Below the pieces are notes generated by a model. The model had not been told where the DNA came from. It did not search any database and saw nothing but the letters and a program-made list of their open reading frames with translations. 64,000 nt of DNA from JAAYVZ01 sp035384965 (lineage in GTDB: Bacteria > Acidobacteriota > Thermoanaerobaculia > Thermoanaerobaculales > Thermoanaerobaculaceae), in assembly GCA_035384965.1 (NCBI GenBank), contig DAOOJE010000015.1, positions 1 through 64,000 of the forward strand, given 5' to 3'. The translations under genes and the position numbers were made by a program. Positions 50,027 through 57,825 of the stretch are shown here, piece by piece (the stretch's first letter is position 1; every line of letters starts with the position of its first letter).

Positions 50027-50977
50027 ATGAAGAGAATCGCAGTGGTGTTGATCGTGGGGTTGGCGCTGGGTGCCACGGCGGCCCTGGCCCAGGAGCAGAC
50101 GTTCGTCGGCGGCCACCCGCCCGCGGGGCAGGAGGCCGACCAGCCGTTCGTCTTCGAGGGCGTGGAGTACGCGAGCCAGGCGGCGTTCGGCGCGCTGCGC
50201 CGGTGTGCCACCCGGCAGGTCGACGAAATCGAGGCCGAGGCCATCGAGATCCAGACCCGGCAGTGGCTCGCCGAGCGGCCGTGGGAGCTGCACATCGCCG
50301 CGACCACCGTCAAGACCGTGCCGGTGTGGTTCCACATCTTCACCAGCACGACCGGCGCCGGCGACGTCACCACCCAGCAGATCAACGACCAGATCACCGT
50401 GCTCAACAACTCTTACGCCAGCAAGGGGTTCACCTTCACGATCGCGGGCGTGGAGCGCATCCCCAACAACACCTGCTACGCGATGTCGTACGGCAGCACG
50501 GCCGAGTCCACCTGCAAGAACACCTACTCCAGGGACTCGTCGCTGTACCTCAACTTCTACACCGCCAACATCGGCGGCGGCCTGCTCGGCTGGGCCACGT
50601 TCCCCTGGGATCGCGCCGCCAAGCCCAAGATGGACGGCGTCGTGATCCTCTACTCGTCGCTGCCGGGGGGAACGGCGGCGCCGTACAACCTCGGCGACAC
50701 GGCCACCCACGAGATCGGGCACTGGTTGGGGCTGTACCACACGTTCCAGGGCGGCTGCACGAAGAACAACGACTACGTGGCGGACACCCCACAGGAGCGC
50801 TCGGCGCAGTACGGCTGCCCGTCGCCGCAGCCCGACACCTGCAAGAAGAACCCGGGGCTCGATCCGATCTACAACTTCATGGACTACACGGACGACGCCT
50901 GCATGAACCACTTCACGGCCGGGCAGGCGACCCGCATGCAGACCATGGCTGCACAGTACCGCCCGGGCCTCGTGTAG
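50027..50977 (+). CDS. Secreted M43-family (pappalysin-type) metalloprotease
   Basis: A 316-residue secreted zinc protease. Signal peptide (about 1-21), propeptide (to about 95), metzincin catalytic domain with zinc motif HEIGHWLGLYH (228-238; E229 general base) and a Met-turn region NFMDYTDDACMNHF with paired cysteines. The length and motif fit cytophagalysin/ulilysin-like M43B enzymes. ATG 50027 follows GGGGGAGGA. It is divergent from the penicillin acylase gene across about 190 bp and followed by a strong terminator. Likely nutrient-acquiring exoenzyme. Confidence 0.92.
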   Translation: MKRIAVVLIVGLALGATAALAQEQTFVGGHPPAGQEADQPFVFEGVEYASQAAFGALRRCATRQVDEIEAEAIEIQTRQWLAERPWELHIAATTVKTVPVWFHIFTSTTGAGDVTTQQINDQITVLNNSYASKGFTFTIAGVERIPNNTCYAMSYGSTAESTCKNTYSRDSSLYLNFYTANIGGGLLGWATFPWDRAAKPKMDGVVILYSSLPGGTAAPYNLGDTATHEIGHWLGLYHTFQGGCTKNNDYVADTPQERSAQYGCPSPQPDTCKKNPGLDPIYNFMDYTDDACMNHFTAGQATRMQTMAAQYRPGLV

Positions 50978-51007
50978 GGCCGTTCGGCGGTCTCACCTTG
51001 CGGGGAA

Positions 51008-51034
51008 GGAGGCGCCCAGCGCCTCCTTTTCTCT
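51008..51034 (+). terminator. Intrinsic terminator of M43 protease gene
   Basis: GGAGGCGC (51008-51015), loop CCA, GCGCCTCC (51019-51026), then TTTTCTCT. A textbook Rho-independent terminator. Confidence 0.9.
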
Positions 51035-51062
51035 GCCCGGTGCCCGGGATCATCCACGCGAT

Positions 51063-51108
51063 GTGAAAAGCGGCCCGGCCCGCCCGCGTGGCGGAGTTCC
51101 GGGCCGCT
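51063..51108 (-). terminator. Intrinsic terminator of C69 peptidase gene
   Basis: On the minus strand AGCGGCCCGG (51108-51099) pairs with CCGGGCCGCT (51078-51069) and is followed by TTTTCAC. It lies just after the stop at 51124. Confidence 0.8.
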
Positions 51109-51123
51109 GGCCTTCAAGCCGCC

Positions 51124-52746
51124 CTACTCCGGCTCGGCGGGAGCGGACAGGATGTCCCCGCGCTCCTGGACGATCGCCCGGTACCAGGAGTCGGGGTATC
51201 GCGGGTGCCTGACCTTGCGATCCGGCGTCTTCACGTTCCCGTCGATGTACTTCATCATGAGGTGCTCGCCGAGAGCCCGCCAGCGCGCGAACGTCGCTTC
51301 GCCCTGGGCCACCGAGTAGCGCGTGAGGTACTCGTGGGCGAGCTGCGGCGACTGGCGGTGGAGCACGAGCGCAGCAGCCTCGACGTTCTTCTGGTCGGCC
51401 AGAAAACGGCCCTCCAGCTCCTGCTGCACGTGCTGGATGTCGACGATCATGTCGGAGTAGCGGGAGTAGGCCCAGTTGGCCACCCAGTTGAAGATCCAGA
51501 AGCCCGAGTCGAACGAGAACTTGAACAGGTCCGCCACCCCCACCGCAAACGGTTTCGGGACCTCGCGGATCCCGCAGTACATCGGCATGTACACGGTGCT
51601 GGACGTGTCGTCGACGCCGAACCACTCAACACCGCCGATCGGATCGGGCAGCTCGGACCGCATCTGGGAGACGAACGAGTAGCCGGTCTGCTGGGTGGAA
51701 ATCGCCCGCTCGTGCACGTATCGCTTGCCGTCGACCTCCCAGGTCATCGGGCGCCAGCGGTACGGGCAGGCGAACGGCCCGGCCCCCACGCCGAGGTGGA
51801 GATCGAGATCGGTGCCCTCGAAGTGGTCGCGCATGAGAGCGAACATGTCGGCGACGCCGATGGGCTTGTCGGGCTTGATCCACAGCGGCAGCGGCTCAGC
51901 CTTGGGGTTGCCCTTAACGTACTCGAAGTCGAACCGCTGCGACGGCGCCGCGCGCCGGAACACGCTCCACACCCTCGACTCGCAGAAGCGAAGAGCGCCG
52001 AAATCGAGTGGCGCATAGGCGTCGACGAACGAAAAGTCCTTGTCCTCGCCGCTGAAGTACCCCTTCTTGCGGGCAAAGCTAATCACATCCGGCGCATACA
52101 GCGTGTCGGGATCGTTGAGCGGAAACTGGCGGATCCGGGCCTGGTTGGCGTGCGCCGAGATGTAGCCGTCCGGCACCCGCCGGGCCACCCAGACAGCGCC
52201 CTTTTCCTCCTCCCCCTTGCCGATGAGATCCATGATCCATACTTCCTTGGGGTCGGCGATCGAGAACGTCTCGCCGGTGGAGGCGTACCCGAACTCGGCG
52301 AGCAGGTCGGTCATGACCTTGATCGCCTCGCGGGCGGTGCGCGCCCGCTCCAGCGCAATGAACATGAGCGACCCGTAGTCGACGATACCGTTGGGCTTGG
52401 CGAGTTCCTCGCGGCCGGTGAAGGTGGTCTCGCCGATCGACACCTGGTGCTCGTTGATGTTGCCGACCACCCAGTAGGTGCGGCGAGCCTGCGGGATGCG
52501 CCCCAGGAACTTGCCGGTATCCCACTCCACCACGTCGCGCGTCGCCCCATCGGGATGCTCACCGCCCGGCGTGAGGTACAGCTCGCCGTACAGCTCGTGG
52601 GAGTCGGCGGCGTACGAGATGAACGTCGAGCCGTCGGTCGAGGCGCCCTTGCTGACCAGGATGTTGGTGCAGGCGCTGGCCGTTTCTGGCGCGGCGAGGA
52701 TCAGGGCAACGGCGAGTGCGGCCACGGGAACGAGGACTTTGCGCAT
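51124..52746 (-). CDS. Secreted C69-family dipeptidase
   Basis: A 540-residue Ntn-hydrolase that cleaves dipeptides or N-terminal residues. The signal peptide (1-25) ends ETASA, directly before C26 of CTNILV, the expected N-terminal nucleophile once the signal is removed. Typical C69 blocks YAADSHELYG, NEHQVSIGETTF and GAVWVARRVPDGYISAHANQ (in part) follow. The length fits the secreted PepD/C69 group (500-560). ATG 52746 has AAGGGGG upstream. Periplasmic or extracellular. It pairs with the nearby M43 protease as a peptide-degrading set. Confidence 0.9.
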   Translation of the reverse strand: MRKVLVPVAALAVALILAAPETASACTNILVSKGASTDGSTFISYAADSHELYGELYLTPGGEHPDGATRDVVEWDTGKFLGRIPQARRTYWVVGNINEHQVSIGETTFTGREELAKPNGIVDYGSLMFIALERARTAREAIKVMTDLLAEFGYASTGETFSIADPKEVWIMDLIGKGEEEKGAVWVARRVPDGYISAHANQARIRQFPLNDPDTLYAPDVISFARKKGYFSGEDKDFSFVDAYAPLDFGALRFCESRVWSVFRRAAPSQRFDFEYVKGNPKAEPLPLWIKPDKPIGVADMFALMRDHFEGTDLDLHLGVGAGPFACPYRWRPMTWEVDGKRYVHERAISTQQTGYSFVSQMRSELPDPIGGVEWFGVDDTSSTVYMPMYCGIREVPKPFAVGVADLFKFSFDSGFWIFNWVANWAYSRYSDMIVDIQHVQQELEGRFLADQKNVEAAALVLHRQSPQLAHEYLTRYSVAQGEATFARWRALGEHLMMKYIDGNVKTPDRKVRHPRYPDSWYRAIVQERGDILSAPAEPE

Positions 52747-52848
52747 GTGTGAGCCCCCTTGTCTGGACGGCGCCGGGGGGACGGCGCCGATCTGTGGATG
52801 GTAGCAGATGGCAGCCTCCACCCGCCCGCTCGGGCTGACTCTCGCCGC

Positions 52849-54099
52849 TCAGCCCTCAGCCGGCCGGGCAGGCAGGCCGGAGGCGGCTCGAAAGGCGTCC
52901 AGGGCGGCGGGGAACGGCTCCAGCGCGCGTTCGAAGATTCCCAGCGAGTAGGCGATGGCGAGGCCGTAGTTGGTGATCGGCACGCCCTGTTGTCGGCAGC
53001 GCAGCAGGCGCGCGAGCATTTCACGCCGGTGGCCCATGCAGCTGCCACAGTGGATCACGAGCGCCCAGGGCGAGAGGTCCTCGGGAAAGTCCCGCCCCTG
53101 CACGGTGTCGAACTCGAGGCGCACGCCGGTGTACTGACCGAGCCAGCGGGGGATCTTGACGCGGCCGATGTCCTCGCCGATCGGGTGGTGGGTGCACGCC
53201 TCGGCGATGAGCACCCTGTCACCCTCCTTGAGGCGCTCGATGGCAGCGGTGCCGCGTACCTGCTCCACGAGGTCGCCCAGGAAGCGTGCGAAGAGAATGG
53301 AAAAGGAGGTCATTGGCACGCCGGGCGGCGTGTCGGCGGCGACCTTCAGGAACGCCTGCGAGTCCGTCACGACGAGCGCCGGCGGTTCTCGCAGGCGGGC
53401 CAGCGCCGCGGGAAGCTCGTGCTCCTTGCTCACCATGCACAGGGCATCGGCGTCGAGGAGGTCGCGAATGGTCTGCACCTGAGGCAGGATGAGACGCCCC
53501 TTGGGGGCTTCCTTGTCGATTGGCACGACCAGGACCACGAGATCGCCGGGGCGCACGAGGTCGCCCACGATCCGGCGGGCCTCGAAGAAGCCGGGCGGAG
53601 CGACCGCGAGCAAGGCCTCCCGCAGCGCCTCGAGGCCCTCGCCGGTGTGTGCCGAGCAGGCGAGCGCGCGCACGCCCTGGACGGCCAGCCGTTCGAGGAG
53701 AGCAGGATCCGGCGGCAAGACGTCCGCCTTGTTGAAGACCGCCACCACTCCTGCTTTGCGCTCCCGCAGCTCGGCGAACAGGTCCTGCTCGAACCGCCCC
53801 CACTCGCCATCGGTGACGATGACGCCGAGGTCCGTGCGGTCGAGCGCCCGCCGGGTGCGGCCGATGCGCAGCTCGCCGAGCGCCCCTTCGTCATCGATGC
53901 CTGCCGTGTCGACGAACACGACCGGGCCGAGGGGGAGCAGCTCCATGGGCTTTTCGACCGGATCGGTGGTGGTCCCGGGCAAGGCCGAGACGATGGCCAC
54001 CTCCTGCCGGGTGATGGCGTTGAGGAGGCTCGACTTGCCGACGTTGCGGCGGCCGAATAGGGCGATTTGCAGCCGCAGGTTGCGGGGAGCGCTCGGCAC
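52849..54099 (-). CDS. hydF: [FeFe]-hydrogenase maturation GTPase HydF
   Basis: A 416-residue scaffold protein on which the 2Fe subcluster of [FeFe]-hydrogenase is built. N-terminal Era-like GTPase (P-loop GRRNVGKSS, G3 DTAG, G4 NKAD), dimerisation domain, and C-terminal cluster-binding region with EACTHHP and CGSCMGHR (the CxH...CxxC pattern). GTG 54099 was chosen because GGGGAGG precedes it and the length then fits HydF (about 410). ATG 54183 would add 28 residues. Same strand as hydG, separated by an aspA remnant and a YiiX-like gene. Confidence 0.93.
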   Translation of the reverse strand: MPSAPRNLRLQIALFGRRNVGKSSLLNAITRQEVAIVSALPGTTTDPVEKPMELLPLGPVVFVDTAGIDDEGALGELRIGRTRRALDRTDLGVIVTDGEWGRFEQDLFAELRERKAGVVAVFNKADVLPPDPALLERLAVQGVRALACSAHTGEGLEALREALLAVAPPGFFEARRIVGDLVRPGDLVVLVVPIDKEAPKGRLILPQVQTIRDLLDADALCMVSKEHELPAALARLREPPALVVTDSQAFLKVAADTPPGVPMTSFSILFARFLGDLVEQVRGTAAIERLKEGDRVLIAEACTHHPIGEDIGRVKIPRWLGQYTGVRLEFDTVQGRDFPEDLSPWALVIHCGSCMGHRREMLARLLRCRQQGVPITNYGLAIAYSLGIFERALEPFPAALDAFRAASGLPARPAEG

Positions 54100-54201
54100 G
54101 GTCACCGCCTCCCCGCCCAGCTCGCAGGGCACGGCCTCCCGGACAACCCTGTCTGCATCCCCCACCTCCGACCCTGGCGCCACTTGACGGTGTCCACGCC
54201 C

Positions 54202-55686
54202 TCACCGTACCAGATGTGTGGCGCCGGAGGTATCGGCGCGGGCCAGACGCACGAGCTGCCAGTACGGCGGCCGGTATCCCTGCCTGCGGGCAAGCTCCTC
54301 GGCGCTCGCCTGCAGACGCTCGACACGCTGACGGTGAACACGGCCCACTTCGCTGCTGCGCAGTGCCGCCGTGGCCGACAACCCCTCAGGGACGGGCCCG
54401 ACCCGTCCCAGCCGGTTGAGCACCCACGACCACGCCTTGGCGAGACGAGCCAGCGGCAGCCGGGCCCGGGACATGGGGACCGCGGCACCCCCCTCGGCCT
54501 CCTCGAGCATGACCTCGACTACGGCGCTGTACAGGTGGTCCTCCCACAGCCCCTCGGGGTGCCGCCACTCGGCCACCACCGCCAGTTGCGGGTCGGCTTC
54601 GAGGTCGGACGGCTGCTGCGACTCGAAGTGCCTCACGCCGAACGAGCCGAGCCAGCGGGCGAGCCCCGGCGAGGAGATGCGCGACGGCCCCATCCACAGC
54701 CGCACCCCTTGCAGGCCATACGCCCACGACGCCACCTCGGAGCAGAACATGCGCGCGGGGTCGAAGGCGTCCATGGCGAAGTCGTACGGGATGTGGCGGG
54801 CGTGCGCCTCGGCAAGCGCCAGGGAGGCCGCCCGGTGCGGCAACAGCGGGTTGCGGCGCACCGGCGGCAGCTCCGGGCGCGGGCGCAGCACCACGATCCG
54901 CCACTTGGCGTCGGCGAGGTAGGTCTCGGCCGAGGCGACGGCCACGCCGCGCTCGATGTGGGCCTCGACGACCGACACCGCCCCGCTCGCCGGCGCCACG
55001 TGGACGAGCGCCACGTGCGAAAAGCTCCCCGGGTAGTCGCTGCCGCGCGCGATGAGCGCGGAGACGGGAGCGGTGCCCCGCGAGAGCAGCAGGTCACCGG
55101 AGTGGACGCGCACGCCGTGCACCACGGCCGCCGGAGCCCGCGACGGAACATCCTCGCCTGGCAATACCTCCGGCAGCCGCCCCGGGGCCTGCAAGATGGC
55201 CTCGTCGAGCGCGGCGCGGCTGCCGTGCAGCACCCGGTACAGGCGATCGCGGGCGGTGCGGGAGGCCAGGTCCCACGATCTCGACTGCCTTTTGGCCACG
55301 TCCCGGAGCTGGCCTTGCAGGCGGGCCAGCTCGGCGAGAGCATCGGGACACGCTGCGACCAGGGGCGCAGTCGCGAAAAGCGCTCGCTCGGCCTCGTCCC
55401 ACGACGAAGCGTCCGGGCCGGCCGCGGCGGCCGAGAGGTCATCGAGCTCACGGCGGAGCTCTTGCAGACCCGCCTCGATCGCCCCCGCCACGGCCTCGCA
55501 GCCGGCCTCGCGAGCCGCGACGAACCGGCGCTCGAGGGCGTCCCAGCGGGCGTCCTGCCGCCATTCGAACGGCGTTCCCCCGGCCGGCACCAGGGTGACC
55601 GGCTCCGGCTCGGGCGGCCAGCCGAGCCACGCACCGGCCGCCAGCAGCCCGGCCCCGAGCATCCACTGCCTGCGTGACAATCTCAT
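54202..55686 (-). CDS. YiiX/YebB-like NlpC/P60-superfamily hydrolase with Tat-like signal
   Basis: A 494-residue envelope protein. The N-terminal signal with twin arginine (LSRRQWMLGAGLLAAG) is followed by a helical region (about 50-160) and a permuted papain-like domain. Its likely catalytic residues are His in GSFSHVALVH and Cys in MFCSEVASWAYG, preceded by the strand GDLLLSRG. Family members are cysteine hydrolases acting on peptides or acyl amides. ATG 55686 has GGGGAGG. It lies inside the hydG-hydF cluster, an unexpected partner; no link to hydrogenase assembly is known. Confidence 0.8.
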   Translation of the reverse strand: MRLSRRQWMLGAGLLAAGAWLGWPPEPEPVTLVPAGGTPFEWRQDARWDALERRFVAAREAGCEAVAGAIEAGLQELRRELDDLSAAAAGPDASSWDEAERALFATAPLVAACPDALAELARLQGQLRDVAKRQSRSWDLASRTARDRLYRVLHGSRAALDEAILQAPGRLPEVLPGEDVPSRAPAAVVHGVRVHSGDLLLSRGTAPVSALIARGSDYPGSFSHVALVHVAPASGAVSVVEAHIERGVAVASAETYLADAKWRIVVLRPRPELPPVRRNPLLPHRAASLALAEAHARHIPYDFAMDAFDPARMFCSEVASWAYGLQGVRLWMGPSRISSPGLARWLGSFGVRHFESQQPSDLEADPQLAVVAEWRHPEGLWEDHLYSAVVEVMLEEAEGGAAVPMSRARLPLARLAKAWSWVLNRLGRVGPVPEGLSATAALRSSEVGRVHRQRVERLQASAEELARRQGYRPPYWQLVRLARADTSGATHLVR

Positions 55687-55772
55687 CGCGGCACGAGCCT
55701 CCCCGGGCTCCGCGGCCGGCACACGGCCTCCGGGATCACCGCTTTCGCTCTCCCCGGCAAGGGCGTTGGCGT

Positions 55773-56230
55773 GAGCGCCTTGCGCATCCCCGAGAGTTCC
55801 ACGACGACGTCGGCGTTGGCGGGGGTCTCCTGCGGGTTCTCGGCCCGGGCCAGGCCAAGACCGCAGATGGCGCGCAGCTCGTCGGCGGCGCGCACGACGA
55901 ACTGGCGCGGGGCACCGAGCCCCGTCCCGATTGCGGTGCTTCCGAGGTCGACGACACGCCGCCGCTCCTTTGACGTGTCGATCCGCCAGCCATCACGGGC
56001 GAGCGTCTCGGCGTACGTGCCCATCTCTCGGCCGAGCGTGGTCAACTTGGCGTCCTGGTGGCGGGTGCGCCCCACCCCGACGATGGGTACGAACGCCCCC
56101 TCCTTGCCCTGGAACGCCTCCCGGAGCGCCACCGCCTCCTCCTCGAGACCTCGCAGCACCCGGATGGCCGCAACCCCCACACCGAAAGGCGGGTGTCGTC
56201 GATGGACTGCTGCAGGGCGAGGTCGTCCGG
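55773..56230 (-). pseudogene. Aspartate ammonia-lyase (aspA) remnant in hyd cluster
   Basis: A decayed central piece of an aspartase/fumarase-superfamily gene. One frame (56180-55773) reads VGVGRTRHQDAKLTTLGREM, RVVDLGSTAIGTGLGAPRQF and ARAENPQETPANADVVVELSGM (each quoted in part). A second frame just upstream (about 56230-56185) contains QQSIDDTRLS. Both the N-terminal third and everything after the SGMRKAL block are missing, and a frameshift lies near 56185. The catalytic signature loop (GSSxMPxKxNP) is absent. aspA-like genes commonly accompany hydEFG, so this is probably a lost operon member. Confidence 0.7.
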
Positions 56231-56267
56231 AGGGGAGACGGAGTCGTGGCGGGAGAGCGGCGGTCCA

Positions 56268-57665
56268 TCAGCAGTAGACGTCCCGCGCCCCGGCGCGCAC
56301 CGCCTCGACCATCGTGCGAGCCGTGGTCCGCAGCGGCTCTTCGAGCGCGTCGAGGACCGCCGCGATGAGCGCCTCGCCGACGGCGCGGGTCTCGGCACTC
56401 GCGAAGTCCAAGAGGTACTCCTGGAACGTGGCCAGCGCGTTGGGCTGGCAGTGGGTACGGATCTCGCCGGGCTTCGCGAGATCCATGAAATCGGCCCCGG
56501 TGCGCCCCAGCCGGTAGCACGCGGTGCAAAACGAGGGGATGTAGCCGAGCGCCGCCACGTCGCGAATCACCTCGTCGAGCGGGCGGTGGTCACCGAGGGA
56601 GAACTGCGAGGCGTCGTAGCGCTCCTCGTCGCTGTACCCGCCGGGGTTGGTGCGGCTGCCGGCCGAGATTTGCGACACCCCTAGCGCGAACGTCTCCCGC
56701 CGCAGCTCGGCGGTCTCGCGCGTCGACATAATGATCCCGGTGTACGGCACCGCCAGGCGCAGGATCGCGACGAGCGTGCGGAACTCGGTGTCGGACACCG
56801 GCCGGGGCGGGTGCGCCGCCACGTCCGAACCCGTGGCCGGCTCGAGGCGCGGCACCGAAATGGTGTGCGGTCCGACCCCGAACCGCTTCTCGAGGTGCTC
56901 GATGTGCTGCTTGAGCGCGAGCAGCTCGTAGCGCCAGTCGAACAGACCGAAGAGCACACCCACCCCGACGTCGTCGATCCCGGCCTCCATGGCCCGGTCC
57001 ATGGCGGTGATCCGCCAGTCGTAATCGACCTTTCTCCCCTCCAGGTGGACCCGCGCGTAGGTCGGCCGGTGGTAGGTCTCCTGGAAGAGCTGGTAGGTGC
57101 CGATCGACGCTTTCTCGAGAAGGCCAAACTCCTCCAGCGTGAGCGGGGCGATGTTGACGTTGATCCGGCGGATCTCGCCGTGCCCCGAAGCGGTGGCGTA
57201 AATCGTCTCGATCGACCTCAGGATGTAGGAAAAGCCCTCGCGAGGGTAGGCCTCGCCGGCCACCATGAGGATGCGCTTGTGACCCTCCTGCACGAGGTGG
57301 CGGACCTCGGCGGCGATTTCCTCCTGCGTCAGCGCCCGCCGCACGAGTTCCCGGTTATGGGCGCGGAACGCGCAGTACGTGCACTCGTTGCTGCAGAGGT
57401 TAGAGATGTACAGGGGAGCGAAGAGCACCAGCCGGTTGCCGTAAATGCGTTCCTTGACCTCGCGCGCCGCGTGGTAAAGCTCCCCCAGCAGCTCCGGATC
57501 GGAGACCCCCATCAGCACCGCCATGTCCTCGTCGCCGAGCCCGCCGAGCTCGCGCGCCCTGGCCAGCGCCTCCCGCACCCGCCCGGCGTCGTGCCGGCGC
57601 CCCTTCTCCAGCGCCGCAGCGATGCGGGCGTCGTCGATATGAATCGAGGTTGCAGCGGTCGCCAC
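56268..57665 (-). CDS. hydG: [FeFe]-hydrogenase maturation radical SAM tyrosine lyase HydG
   Basis: A 465-residue radical SAM enzyme that splits tyrosine to give p-cresol plus the CO and cyanide ligands of the H-cluster. The SAM cluster motif is C91-SNE-C95-TY-C98. The C-terminal auxiliary cluster motif CTACYRLGRTGADFM is followed by a THC. The length is right for HydG (about 470). GTG 57665 with AGAGG upstream is used; the longer frame to 58166 overlaps the TonB receptor gene. No hydE or hydrogenase subunit gene is present in the window. Confidence 0.95.
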   Translation of the reverse strand: MATAATSIHIDDARIAAALEKGRRHDAGRVREALARARELGGLGDEDMAVLMGVSDPELLGELYHAAREVKERIYGNRLVLFAPLYISNLCSNECTYCAFRAHNRELVRRALTQEEIAAEVRHLVQEGHKRILMVAGEAYPREGFSYILRSIETIYATASGHGEIRRINVNIAPLTLEEFGLLEKASIGTYQLFQETYHRPTYARVHLEGRKVDYDWRITAMDRAMEAGIDDVGVGVLFGLFDWRYELLALKQHIEHLEKRFGVGPHTISVPRLEPATGSDVAAHPPRPVSDTEFRTLVAILRLAVPYTGIIMSTRETAELRRETFALGVSQISAGSRTNPGGYSDEERYDASQFSLGDHRPLDEVIRDVAALGYIPSFCTACYRLGRTGADFMDLAKPGEIRTHCQPNALATFQEYLLDFASAETRAVGEALIAAVLDALEEPLRTTARTMVEAVRAGARDVYC

Positions 57666-57825
57666 GGTCGCCTCTTTCCGTCGGAAAGCCAGCCTTCGAG
57701 CCAGGGCCGCGCGCTCGCCGCCCCGGCGCCGCCATCCTACCATCACGGCAGTTGATGGTTTTCGGTTGGTAGTTTCCGGCTCCGCCGCCCACCCCTGGGG
57801 AGGGAGGGGGAGCCAACAACCGTCT

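Noticed and set aside
51088..52752. A 554-codon plus-strand frame opposite the C69 peptidase
   Set aside because: The minus strand has signal peptide, nucleophile Cys and ribosome site; the plus frame has none.
54067..55677. A 536-codon plus-strand frame opposite the YiiX-like gene
   Set aside because: No motifs; a shadow of the minus-strand gene.
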